64,000 bases of DNA from Bacteroides eggerthii (lineage in GTDB: Bacteria; Bacteroidota; Bacteroidia; Bacteroidales; Bacteroidaceae): assembly GCF_025146565.1 (NCBI RefSeq), contig NZ_CP102258.1, forward strand, positions 2,202,001 to 2,266,000, written 5' to 3'. The notes below the pieces were generated by a model. It saw only the letters and a list, made by a program, of their open reading frames with translations, ran no database searches and was not told the DNA's origin. The translations under genes and the position numbers were made by a program. The stretch's first letter is position 1; every line of letters begins with the position of its first letter. This document shows positions 9,266-15,859 of the stretch, piece after piece.

Positions 9266-9919
9266 ATGAAAGAAAAAGATATACGCATTTTGTTGGTAGA
9301 TGACCATGATTTGGTGCTTCAAGGATTGAAGAGGATAGTAGAATGTTCGTTACCCGAAATCAAGACCGTATGTACAGCTTCATCGGGACGGGAGGCATTG
9401 CTTTTAATAGCTTCCCAATGCTTTAATCTTTTCTTGTTGGATATGGAATTGCCCGATTTGTCCGGTTTGGAAATAATCTCACGTATTCGGGAAAAAGACC
9501 CTCAGGCGCGTATTATCGTGAATACAATGCACGAGGAAATTTGGTTTATAAAGAATCTGATACAGTGTGATGTAGATAGTATTTTGTTTAAATCCGTTGA
9601 CTCGAACAAGATAGTCGAGGCTATTCGTTGTGTACTCGATGGCGGGACTTACTACTGTACTTATGCCGAACAAGTACGCAACCAGATGAGGCGTTCGGAC
9701 GAAGGGCGGCGTGAAGAACTCACACAGCGTGAGCTTGATGTGTTGAAGTGTATCTCTGAAGGCAAAAACACACAGGAAATAGCTCAGGATTTGTGTGTAT
9801 CTACCAATACGGTAGATACACACCGGCGTCATCTGTTGGACAAACTTGATGCAAAGAATGTGGCGGACTTGATAATGACAGCAATCTCCAGAGGTATTAT
9901 ACCTATCCGTAAATGTTGA
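9266..9919 (+). CDS. LuxR/NarL-family response regulator
   Basis: A 217-residue two-domain DNA-binding regulator. The receiver domain (about 1-125) has the acidic pair in VDDHD (D12, D13) and phospho-acceptor D59 in LLDMELPD. The C-terminal LuxR helix-turn-helix (about 150-210) has LTQRELDVLKCISEGK and VSTNTVDTHRRHL. I took the ATG at 9266; a TTG three bases earlier is in frame but unnecessary. It belongs with the upstream HisKA_3 kinase. The two lipoprotein genes that follow within 35 bases are candidates for the regulated output. Confidence 0.92.
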   Translation: MKEKDIRILLVDDHDLVLQGLKRIVECSLPEIKTVCTASSGREALLLIASQCFNLFLLDMELPDLSGLEIISRIREKDPQARIIVNTMHEEIWFIKNLIQCDVDSILFKSVDSNKIVEAIRCVLDGGTYYCTYAEQVRNQMRRSDEGRREELTQRELDVLKCISEGKNTQEIAQDLCVSTNTVDTHRRHLLDKLDAKNVADLIMTAISRGIIPIRKC

Positions 9920-9950
9920 TGACATTACTCATTTAAAACATATCATTGTT

Positions 9951-10526
9951 ATGAAAAGGTTTACTATTACAATTATCTCCGCAATGCTTTGCGGACTGGT
10001 CGTATTGTCAGCATGTGGCGGTGCAAAGAAGAATGTTCAAGATGCCGAAGGTCAAGCGGAGGCCGGGGGGAATGCTCCGAGCGGTTACTTGATGCCTGCT
10101 ATCTCAGCAAACAATTTTTGTGGTGATTTTACTACCATGACTCCCGATTACGGTTACCTGATGCCCGAAAAGGGCTTGTTCCTTAAGATGCATGACATTA
10201 GGGGCGCTTACGGTATTAATATTTATACTTATGTGATGGACGGTGACAACATACAATGTACACCGGGACATTTTGTGATGATAGTTCCGAGAGGCGGTGA
10301 TAAACTGGAAATCACCATAAAGAAGAGTTCCATGAAGAATACTCCTTCCTTTACTTTTATACCTACTCCCGATTGCGAGAACTCCGCTTATGTGGCTACG
10401 GAGAAAGTTGCCGGTAAGTATTACTATCTCTGTGGTGATGCGGAAGCCCGTTATAAGTTCGAAGATTTGTTTGAGGACGAACGTTGTGCGGAGTTCAAAA
10501 ACTTAGTGGATAATTATGGTAAATAA
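9951..10526 (+). CDS. Small lipoprotein of unknown function
   Basis: A 191-residue protein with a lipoprotein signal: a hydrophobic stretch then the lipobox LSAC (Cys about 22) followed by GGAKKN. The mature part has four further Cys (in FCGDF, IQCTPG, PDCENS, LCGD and RCAEF regions), which could form disulfides in the periplasm, and two GYLMP motifs at about 45 and 66. I recognise no family. It starts 31 bases after the response regulator and 25 before another lipoprotein gene, suggesting one transcription unit. Confidence 0.75.
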   Translation: MKRFTITIISAMLCGLVVLSACGGAKKNVQDAEGQAEAGGNAPSGYLMPAISANNFCGDFTTMTPDYGYLMPEKGLFLKMHDIRGAYGINIYTYVMDGDNIQCTPGHFVMIVPRGGDKLEITIKKSSMKNTPSFTFIPTPDCENSAYVATEKVAGKYYYLCGDAEARYKFEDLFEDERCAEFKNLVDNYGK

Positions 10527-10551
10527 TTGAATGATAACTGAAATATAATAT

Positions 10552-11925
10552 ATGATGAAGAAACTTTTTTTAGGCTTTCTGGTGGCGATAGCGCTGGGGG
10601 CATGTAGCAGTGAAGAAAATGAACCGGAAGGAGCTATTGTTTTAACTGGCGGTACTCAGACTTCACAAACGATATATGCGGACGAAACGCAAAAGTCGGA
10701 AGGTATTAAATTCACCGCCACAGAGCCTTGGACGGCAACCGTAACCGAAACAAAGACAAGAGCCGATGGAAGCAATGTGGACTGGTTGAAACTGAGCGCG
10801 TATAGCGGGGGCGCAGGTGAGTTCACCTTGAACCTTACACTTACACCGAACACCAGTGGAAAAAGCCGGAAAGCGGAAATACGCATTACGGCAGGTAAAA
10901 CCGTACTGACCATTGCGGTGGAACAAAAAGCGGAAACGGAAAGTGGTACCGGAGTACTGAAAACTATCAAGAAGATAGCTTGTAAAGAAGTGTTCAACTC
11001 TGATAAGGTTTATAATAGCTCTGATTACACCAGCGAATGGATCAGGACCTTTAGTTACGATGAGCAGGGACGTGTGGCGCGTATTGTACGTGACCACGTA
11101 CAATCTAAAGGTAAAACTACAACGACTTTCGATTACACGATTGCCGGAGAGATAACCATGAACGAGAAAGAGGTTTATGATAGTAGCAGCAATATCTACG
11201 AAGATACCTACATTATCAAACTCAATGAACAAGGAAATGTAGCATCCATACAGGACGATGACAAGAATACCGGAACGTTCAGCGACTACATACGTCTCAG
11301 CTATACCGATGACAACCGCCTTGCGCAGTGGAAGGATGCCGATGCAGGCAGTGAAACCAGTTCGGGTACTTTCTCTTATGATAATGGAATGTTGTCAAAG
11401 TATGAATACGTTGAGGGTAAATCATTGGAAGATAGCAGGACAATCAGTGTGGATGTGAATAAAGCCTATACGCACCGTTATCCCAATAATCTTCCTGTTG
11501 ATATGGTGGGACTCCTTTTATGTAATGACGATGCTTATGACTTTCTGTTCTATATCGGAAGAACGGGTAAGACGAGTGATTATCTGCCGGAAGTGTTCCC
11601 GGACTTTACTGCGCGTGATGAATGGGATAGAATAATGGAAAGTTATCAGACTCCGAACACAACAGTTGAAGAATATTACCATACGATTGTATGGTCTGAT
11701 GACGAGTTAGTGATGAACTATACCTTCGACAAAGACAACTACCTGACCGGTATTCAGACTCAAAGAGGCTTCACTGTCATGAAAACAACTTATACCGTAG
11801 TAGTGGGTAATGAGCTTGTTGATCCGAATATTCCTGAAAAAGGTTATAAATACACCATAGAAAATAAAAAGACCGAGAAGGAAAAAGATGATGCGGATGT
11901 GTTTACTTGGACAATCGAATATTAG
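10552..11925 (+). CDS. BACON-domain lipoprotein with a DUF4595-like C-terminus
   Basis: A 457-residue lipoprotein: signal with lipobox LGAC (Cys about 20), then SSEENEPEG. Residues about 30-125 match the BACON fold (ATEPWTATVTETKTRADG, NVDWLKLSAYSGGAG, RKAEIRITAGKTVLTIAVEQ), a domain common in Bacteroidetes surface glycan proteins. The remainder (about 140-457) has RHS-like beta repeats (FSYDEQGRVARIV, LSYTDDNRLAQWKDAD, FSYDNGMLSKYE) as in DUF4595 proteins. Two ATGs are adjacent at the start; either is possible. Probably exported and lipid-anchored; ligand unknown. The gene ends just before a repeat array that can serve as its terminator. Confidence 0.78.
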   Translation: MMKKLFLGFLVAIALGACSSEENEPEGAIVLTGGTQTSQTIYADETQKSEGIKFTATEPWTATVTETKTRADGSNVDWLKLSAYSGGAGEFTLNLTLTPNTSGKSRKAEIRITAGKTVLTIAVEQKAETESGTGVLKTIKKIACKEVFNSDKVYNSSDYTSEWIRTFSYDEQGRVARIVRDHVQSKGKTTTTFDYTIAGEITMNEKEVYDSSSNIYEDTYIIKLNEQGNVASIQDDDKNTGTFSDYIRLSYTDDNRLAQWKDADAGSETSSGTFSYDNGMLSKYEYVEGKSLEDSRTISVDVNKAYTHRYPNNLPVDMVGLLLCNDDAYDFLFYIGRTGKTSDYLPEVFPDFTARDEWDRIMESYQTPNTTVEEYYHTIVWSDDELVMNYTFDKDNYLTGIQTQRGFTVMKTTYTVVVGNELVDPNIPEKGYKYTIENKKTEKEKDDADVFTWTIEY

Positions 11926-11952
11926 ACTTTCTATATATATACGGCGCTAAAA

Positions 11953-12060
11953 AAACGGATGATGTGTTCACACTTGGAAACACATCATCCGTTTATAGTA
12001 AACGCATCATCCGTTGAGGGCAAACACATCATCTGTTTCGCCCAAACGGATGATGTGTTT
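11953..12060. repeat. 3'-UTR repeat array next to korC (17-bp unit, 22-nt period)
   Basis: Five copies of a 17-bp unit, AAACACATCATCCGTTT or its reverse complement, lie at 11953-11969, 11978, 12000, 12022 and 12044. The last four start exactly 22 bases apart. Read from korC on the minus strand, the array starts 2 bases after the stop codon, runs inverted-direct-direct-direct-inverted, and ends in a hairpin with a T-run. The plus-strand lipoprotein can use the hairpin formed by the last two units, followed by TTTTTTT. So the array is a bidirectional terminator with extra tandem copies of the stem arm. Confidence 0.8.
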
Positions 12061-12062
12061 TT

Positions 12063-12605
12063 TTATACCTCCTTAATCAGCTCCATACCCCGCTTGATGG
12101 CCTCTTCGTTCATCGGTATCAGGTGGTGGTGGCGTTCGGGAAGTGTTTTTTTCAATCCCTTGATAACGTTGTCCAATGTTACGATCGGAGCAATTTTCAA
12201 CAGGCCGCCCAGCACAATCATGTTGAATGCTTTGGCATTTTTCATTTCGTTGGCGGCATCCATAGCATCGATGCGGTAAACGTGGATGTCTTTACGTGTC
12301 GGCGGGTTGATGATGCCGTAGCCGTCGTAGATAAGTACGCCGCCGGGCTTTACCTTGTTCTCGAACTTCTCCAGTGAGGGTTGGTTCAGGATGATAGCCG
12401 CATCATATTTGCTCAAAATTGGCGAGGAGATTTTCTCGTCACTCACAATTACGGTAACGTTTGCCGTACCGCCGCGTTGTTCCGGTCCGTAGGCGGGCAT
12501 CCAGGTCACCTCTTTGCCTTCCATCAATCCGGAGTATGCCAAAATCTTTCCCATGGACAATACGCCTTGTCCGCCGAAGCCTGCTATAATGATTTCTTCT
12601 TTCAT
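12063..12605 (-). CDS. korC: 2-oxoacid:ferredoxin oxidoreductase, gamma subunit
   Basis: A 180-residue subunit with the typical start EIIIAGFGGQGVLSMGKIL and the motif YGPEQRGGTANVTVIVSDE, both characteristic of the POR/KOR gamma domain. With the alpha, beta and delta subunits upstream it forms a CoA-acylating enzyme that oxidatively decarboxylates a 2-oxoacid and passes electrons to ferredoxin. Substrate (2-oxoglutarate or branched-chain 2-oxoacid) cannot be decided from sequence alone. It is the last gene of the operon, 19 bases after korB, and its stop codon touches a 22-nt-period repeat array. Confidence 0.9.
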   Translation of the reverse strand: MKEEIIIAGFGGQGVLSMGKILAYSGLMEGKEVTWMPAYGPEQRGGTANVTVIVSDEKISSPILSKYDAAIILNQPSLEKFENKVKPGGVLIYDGYGIINPPTRKDIHVYRIDAMDAANEMKNAKAFNMIVLGGLLKIAPIVTLDNVIKGLKKTLPERHHHLIPMNEEAIKRGMELIKEV

Positions 12606-12624
12606 TGTTCTTCTGTTTTTAGCA

Positions 12625-13389
12625 TCATTGTTTATCTTTCAAGTCACCCAGCGGATAGAAGGGGAACATGTTCTCCTGCATCCATTTGTTTGATTTCTCC
12701 GGAGACATCTTCCAACCGGAGTTACAGGTGGAGACAATTTCTACGAGGTTGGAGCCTTTGCCTGCCATGGAATTCTCAAACGCCTTGCGGATAGCTTTTT
12801 TTGCTTTGCGGATAGCGGGAACGGTCTCCACGCTCTGGCGGGTGACGTATGCCGTACCTTCCAGTTGGGCGGCAATGTCGGCAATCTTCAGGGGATAGCC
12901 ATGCAAGTGCACGTCACGTCCGTAAGGACTGGTGGAGGTTTTCATGCCTACGAGGGTGGTGGGAGCCATTTGTCCGCCTGTCATACCGTAGATGGCGTTG
13001 TTGATGAAAATAATGGTTATATTTTCGCCACGGTTCAGTGCGTGGATGGTTTCGGCGGTACCGATACATGCCAAGTCACCGTCTCCCTGATAGCTGAACA
13101 CCAGACGGTCCGGCCAAAGGCGCTTGATGGCGGTGGCAAGGGCGGGAGCGCGTCCATGGGCGGCTTCCTGCCAATCAATGTCTATATAGTTGTAGATAAA
13201 TACGGCACATCCCACAGGAGAGATGCCAATAGCTTTATCTTCCATTCCCATTTCTTCGATTACCTCGGCAATCAGTTTGTGAACCACGCCATGACTGCAT
13301 CCCGGGCAATAATGCATGGGATTGTCGTTCATCAGAGTCGGTTTCTTGGCAACCAGGTTCTCAGGTTTGATAATATCTTCTTTTGTCAT
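12625..13389 (-). CDS. korB: 2-oxoacid:ferredoxin oxidoreductase, beta subunit (TPP-binding)
   Basis: A 254-residue catalytic subunit binding thiamine diphosphate: GDGDLACIG (102-110) followed by FINNAIYGMTGGQ (about 128-140) is the TPP/Mg signature. CPGC (28-31) and PVGCAVF are conserved in KOR/VOR beta chains. It works with the alpha subunit to decarboxylate a 2-oxoacid to acyl-CoA. It lies 12 bases downstream of a 57-codon membrane-protein gene and 19 bases upstream of korC, in an operon on the minus strand. Confidence 0.92.
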   Translation of the reverse strand: MTKEDIIKPENLVAKKPTLMNDNPMHYCPGCSHGVVHKLIAEVIEEMGMEDKAIGISPVGCAVFIYNYIDIDWQEAAHGRAPALATAIKRLWPDRLVFSYQGDGDLACIGTAETIHALNRGENITIIFINNAIYGMTGGQMAPTTLVGMKTSTSPYGRDVHLHGYPLKIADIAAQLEGTAYVTRQSVETVPAIRKAKKAIRKAFENSMAGKGSNLVEIVSTCNSGWKMSPEKSNKWMQENMFPFYPLGDLKDKQ

Positions 13390-13401
13390 AATTACTTCTC
13401 C

Positions 13402-13575
13402 TTATCTGTTGGTGAACCGTATGAAAAACTCCATGAGCTTTACGAATATAGCCGCTCCGCAAACATATATAAACAGTTTGAAGTCGTCCCTTGCCGCGAA
13501 GTACACGATGATAGCTGCCAGAGCAAGTATCATGAAGAGAATATTCAGTACGTTTCTTATTTTATCAGGATTCAT
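13402..13575 (-). CDS. 57-residue membrane protein inside the kor operon
   Basis: A short frame between korA and korB encodes 57 residues. It starts MNPDKIRNVLNILFM, has two hydrophobic segments (about 10-26 and 34-50) joined by a short charged turn ARDDF, and ends IRFTNR. Its ATG overlaps the korA stop as ATGA, an arrangement typical of translational coupling, and a GGAGAAG ribosome site for korB follows its stop codon. This strongly suggests a real gene co-expressed with the enzyme. Family not recognised; it could tether the soluble complex to the membrane or simply be a small two-helix protein of unknown role. Confidence 0.8.
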   Translation of the reverse strand: MNPDKIRNVLNILFMILALAAIIVYFAARDDFKLFIYVCGAAIFVKLMEFFIRFTNR

Positions 13576-14657
13576 TTCTTAATCAGTTTTTCTTTCAGTG
13601 CAATTACGATTTCATCCGGGTCGGGGACGATGCCGCCGAGGCGTCCGAAATGTTCTACATTCACTTTGCCGTTCACAGCCAGACGGACATCTTCAATCAT
13701 CTGCCCGGCATTCAATTCGGTCACCAGCATGCCTTTTACCTTGTCGGCATAGGCGGCAATGGCTTTGGTTGGGAACGGCCACAGGGTGATAGGACGGAGC
13801 ATCCCGACCTTGATGCCTTCTTCGCGGGCCATTTCCATGGCCTTCTGACCGATACGCGCCATGGAGCCGAAAGCTACAATCAGGTATTCGGCGTCTTCGC
13901 AGTGAATTTCCTCAAAACGCACCTCGTTCTCTTCGATTTCTTTATATTTGGCTTGGAAACGGATGTTGTTCTTCTCCATTTCTTCCGGTTTCAGCTCCAG
14001 TGAGGTGATGATATTGGGCTTGCGGCCATTGGTTCTGCCGGTGGTGGCCCAAGGGCATTGCTCAATGACTTCGGCATCCGTACGGCGCGGCTTTTGGGCA
14101 GGCAGAACCACCTTTTCCATCATCTGTCCGATGACACCGTCGGCAAGGATGATAGCCGGGTTGCGGTATTTGAAAGCGAGTTCGAAGCCCAGGCTCACGA
14201 AGTCTGCCATTTCCTGTACGGAGGCAGGGGCAAGGGCTATGAGGCGATAGTCGCCATGACCGCCGCCTTTTACTGTCTGGAAATAGTCGGCCTGACTTGG
14301 CTGAATGGTTCCGAGTCCGGGACCGCCACGCATTACGTTTACAATGAGGCATGGTAATTCGGCTCCCGCAATGTATGAAATTCCTTCCTGCTTGAGGCTG
14401 ACACCGGGGCTGGAGGAGGAGGTCATTACCATTTTTCCGCTTCCGGCACCACCGTATACCATATTGATAGCCGCTACTTCACTTTCTGCCTGAAGCACCA
14501 CCATTCCGGTCGTTTCCCAGGGTTTCAGTTCGGCAAGTGTCTCCAATACTTCTGATTGGGGAGTAATAGGATAACCGAAGTATCCGTCGGCACCGCAGCG
14601 GATGGCTGCATGGGCGATGGCTTCGTTTCCTTTCATTAATACAACTTCTTCTGCCAT
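13572..14657 (-). CDS. korA: 2-oxoacid:ferredoxin oxidoreductase, alpha subunit
   Basis: A 361-residue subunit with the pyrimidine-binding domain of the POR/KOR alpha family: MKGNEAIAHAAIRCGADGYF, GYPITPQSEVLE, the glutamate in VLQAESEVAAIN, and TSSSSPGVSLKQEG. The second half matches domain II (LIVAFGSMARIGQKAME). Annotation pipelines often call this VorB (3-methyl-2-oxobutanoate) in Bacteroides. The gene is 11 bases after the ferredoxin subunit and overlaps the following small membrane-protein gene by 4 bases. Confidence 0.92.
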   Translation of the reverse strand: MAEEVVLMKGNEAIAHAAIRCGADGYFGYPITPQSEVLETLAELKPWETTGMVVLQAESEVAAINMVYGGAGSGKMVMTSSSSPGVSLKQEGISYIAGAELPCLIVNVMRGGPGLGTIQPSQADYFQTVKGGGHGDYRLIALAPASVQEMADFVSLGFELAFKYRNPAIILADGVIGQMMEKVVLPAQKPRRTDAEVIEQCPWATTGRTNGRKPNIITSLELKPEEMEKNNIRFQAKYKEIEENEVRFEEIHCEDAEYLIVAFGSMARIGQKAMEMAREEGIKVGMLRPITLWPFPTKAIAAYADKVKGMLVTELNAGQMIEDVRLAVNGKVNVEHFGRLGGIVPDPDEIVIALKEKLIKK

Positions 14658-14668
14658 ATTCTTCTTAT

Positions 14669-14896
14669 TTATTCTACTTTTACTTTATAAACCGAAATAC
14701 ATCCGTCCGGACATACCGTTGCACACGAGCTACATCCGTTACAGGTATCTTCCAATATCTGGTGGGCATAGTTATACCCTTTTACATTCACCTCTTTGGT
14801 GAGGGCTATTACATTGAGCGGACAAGCCACGACACACAGGTTGCAGCCTTTGCAACGTTCGGTGTCCACTACGATTGCTCCTTTGATTTTTGCCAT
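14669..14896 (-). CDS. korD: Two-cluster ferredoxin subunit of the oxidoreductase
   Basis: A 75-residue protein with two [4Fe-4S] motifs: C15-x2-C18-x2-C21-x3-C25-P and C52-x2-C55-x2-C58-x3-C62-P. This is the bacterial 2x4Fe4S ferredoxin fold, here the delta subunit that takes electrons from the TPP centre and hands them to free ferredoxin. Position 11 bases before korA fixes its role. Family assignment is secure. Confidence 0.92.
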   Translation of the reverse strand: MAKIKGAIVVDTERCKGCNLCVVACPLNVIALTKEVNVKGYNYAHQILEDTCNGCSSCATVCPDGCISVYKVKVE

Positions 14897-14909
14897 AATT
14901 ACGTTCTTA

Positions 14910-15185
14910 TTATTGATTGTACATATCTTTATGAAAGAAGTTCAGAATATCCATTACCATGTTGTAGGCTTGCCGGGCGGGACTGTCCGGATTGAGGTCA
15001 ATGGCATAGCGGTAGTTGTTCAAAGCCTGCTGCCAGTTGCTCTGCTTGCGGTAAGCGTTCCCCCGGAGATAATAGGCTTCGTCTTTTCCGGGAAAATCGG
15101 TTTGAAGTATCTCGTCAAGCTGAAGGATAGCTTGCTCCACATTTCCCTGATTGATAAGCTCTTTTATGGTGTTTAATTGCTCCAT
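14910..15185 (-). CDS. Small TPR protein at the head of the kor operon
   Basis: A 91-residue protein made of about two tetratricopeptide repeats: AILQLDEILQTDFPGKDEAYY and LRGNAYRKQSNWQQALNNYR, then AIDLNPDSPARQAYNMV. TPRs mediate protein contacts, so an assembly or scaffold role for the oxidoreductase is possible but unproven. It is 13 bases upstream of korD and is the first gene after a -7 promoter box at 15215-15222, so it is likely the leading gene of the six-gene operon. Confidence 0.82.
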   Translation of the reverse strand: MEQLNTIKELINQGNVEQAILQLDEILQTDFPGKDEAYYLRGNAYRKQSNWQQALNNYRYAIDLNPDSPARQAYNMVMDILNFFHKDMYNQ

Positions 15186-15214
15186 ATCATTCTGAGTTCC
15201 GGATTATTGATGTA

Positions 15215-15240
15215 CAAAGATAGTTTTTATTTAAAGACAA
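15215..15240 (-). promoter_or_regulatory. Probable promoter of the TPR-kor operon
   Basis: The minus strand has TATCTTTG (15222-15215), a perfect -7 box, about 30 bases before the TPR gene's ATG. The only upstream TTG (15240-15238) is 15 bases away, shorter than the usual 19-21, so the -33 element is uncertain. Confidence 0.5.
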
Positions 15241-15261
15241 TGGATAACTCTACATAAAAAA

Positions 15262-15364
15262 TCATCCCATGAGATGAAATAAATCGTCTCATGGGATGAA
15301 ATAATTTGCCTTACGGGATGAATAAATCCGTCTCATAGGATGGATTTATTTGTCTTACGGGATG
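15262..15364 (-). repeat. 3'-UTR repeat array next to rpiB (22-nt period)
   Basis: The core GGGATG (once AGGATG) recurs at 15293, 15315, 15337 and 15359, exactly 22 bases apart, each preceded by TCTCAT or CTTAC. An inverted copy (ATCATCCCATGAGATG) lies at 15261-15276. Read from rpiB on the minus strand, the array starts immediately after the stop codon as four direct units. It ends with the inverted one, making the hairpin CATCCCATGAGAC...CATCTCATGGGATG followed by ATTTTTT, a standard terminator. Confidence 0.8.
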
Positions 15365-15365
15365 A

Positions 15366-15803
15366 TTATTCTGTTACCGGTATCTTTTCCACTCTCCGTT
15401 GGTGGCGTCCGCCTTCGAACGGGGTGGAGAAGAACTTGGTCATGATTTCGTCCGCCTCTTGGTTGGTGACGAAGCGTCCCGGCATCACGAGCACATTGGC
15501 ATCGTTGTGCTGGCGGGCAAGTCCTGCTATTTCGGCTGTCCAGCACAATGCTGCGCGGATGCCCTGGTGTTTGTTCAGCGTCATATTTATGCCGTTTCCG
15601 CTACCGCAGATAGCGATGCCCGGATAACATTCCCCTGCTTCCACCGCCAGTGCCAGCGGGTGTGCAAAATCAGGATAATCCACGCTTTCGGGCGAGTAAG
15701 TGCCGAAGTCCTTGTATTCCCAGCCTTTGGTTTCAAGCCATTGCTTTACGTATTGTTTCAATGCGTATCCGGCATGGTCGGAGCAGATTCCTATTGTTTT
15801 CAT
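15366..15803 (-). CDS. rpiB: Ribose-5-phosphate isomerase B
   Basis: A 145-residue RpiB/LacAB isomerase interconverting ribose-5-P and ribulose-5-P in the pentose phosphate pathway. It begins MKTIGICSDHAGYALK, carries the phosphate/active-site motif ICGSGNGINM (active-site Cys), then CWTAEIAGLARQHNDANVL and PGRF. I chose the ATG at 15803; an in-frame ATG at 15842 would place its first codons inside a hairpin and add residues absent from the family. It follows tkt on the minus strand, completing the route for arabinose-derived pentose phosphates. Confidence 0.93.
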   Translation of the reverse strand: MKTIGICSDHAGYALKQYVKQWLETKGWEYKDFGTYSPESVDYPDFAHPLALAVEAGECYPGIAICGSGNGINMTLNKHQGIRAALCWTAEIAGLARQHNDANVLVMPGRFVTNQEADEIMTKFFSTPFEGGRHQRRVEKIPVTE

Positions 15804-15820
15804 AATAATTATTTTTTGTA

Positions 15821-15851
15821 TGCGCCGATAGGCTGAAGGCATATCGGCGCA
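15821..15851 (-). other. Intercistronic hairpin between tkt and rpiB
   Basis: Perfect 10-bp arms TGCGCCGATA (15821-15830) and TATCGGCGCA (15842-15851) with an 11-base loop. No U-run follows on the minus strand, so it is more likely an mRNA-stability or partial-readthrough element than a full terminator. Confidence 0.55.
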
Positions 15852-15859
15852 TTGCTATA

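Noticed and set aside
11953..12060. Possible CRISPR array
   Set aside because: Units of 17 bp with 5-8 bp gaps, mixed orientation, no spacers of 30 bases and no cas genes. The same reasoning applies to the other 22-23-nt arrays.
15804..15842. N-terminal extension of RpiB
   Set aside because: It lies across a 10-bp hairpin and is not found in the family; MKTIGICSDHAG is the expected start.
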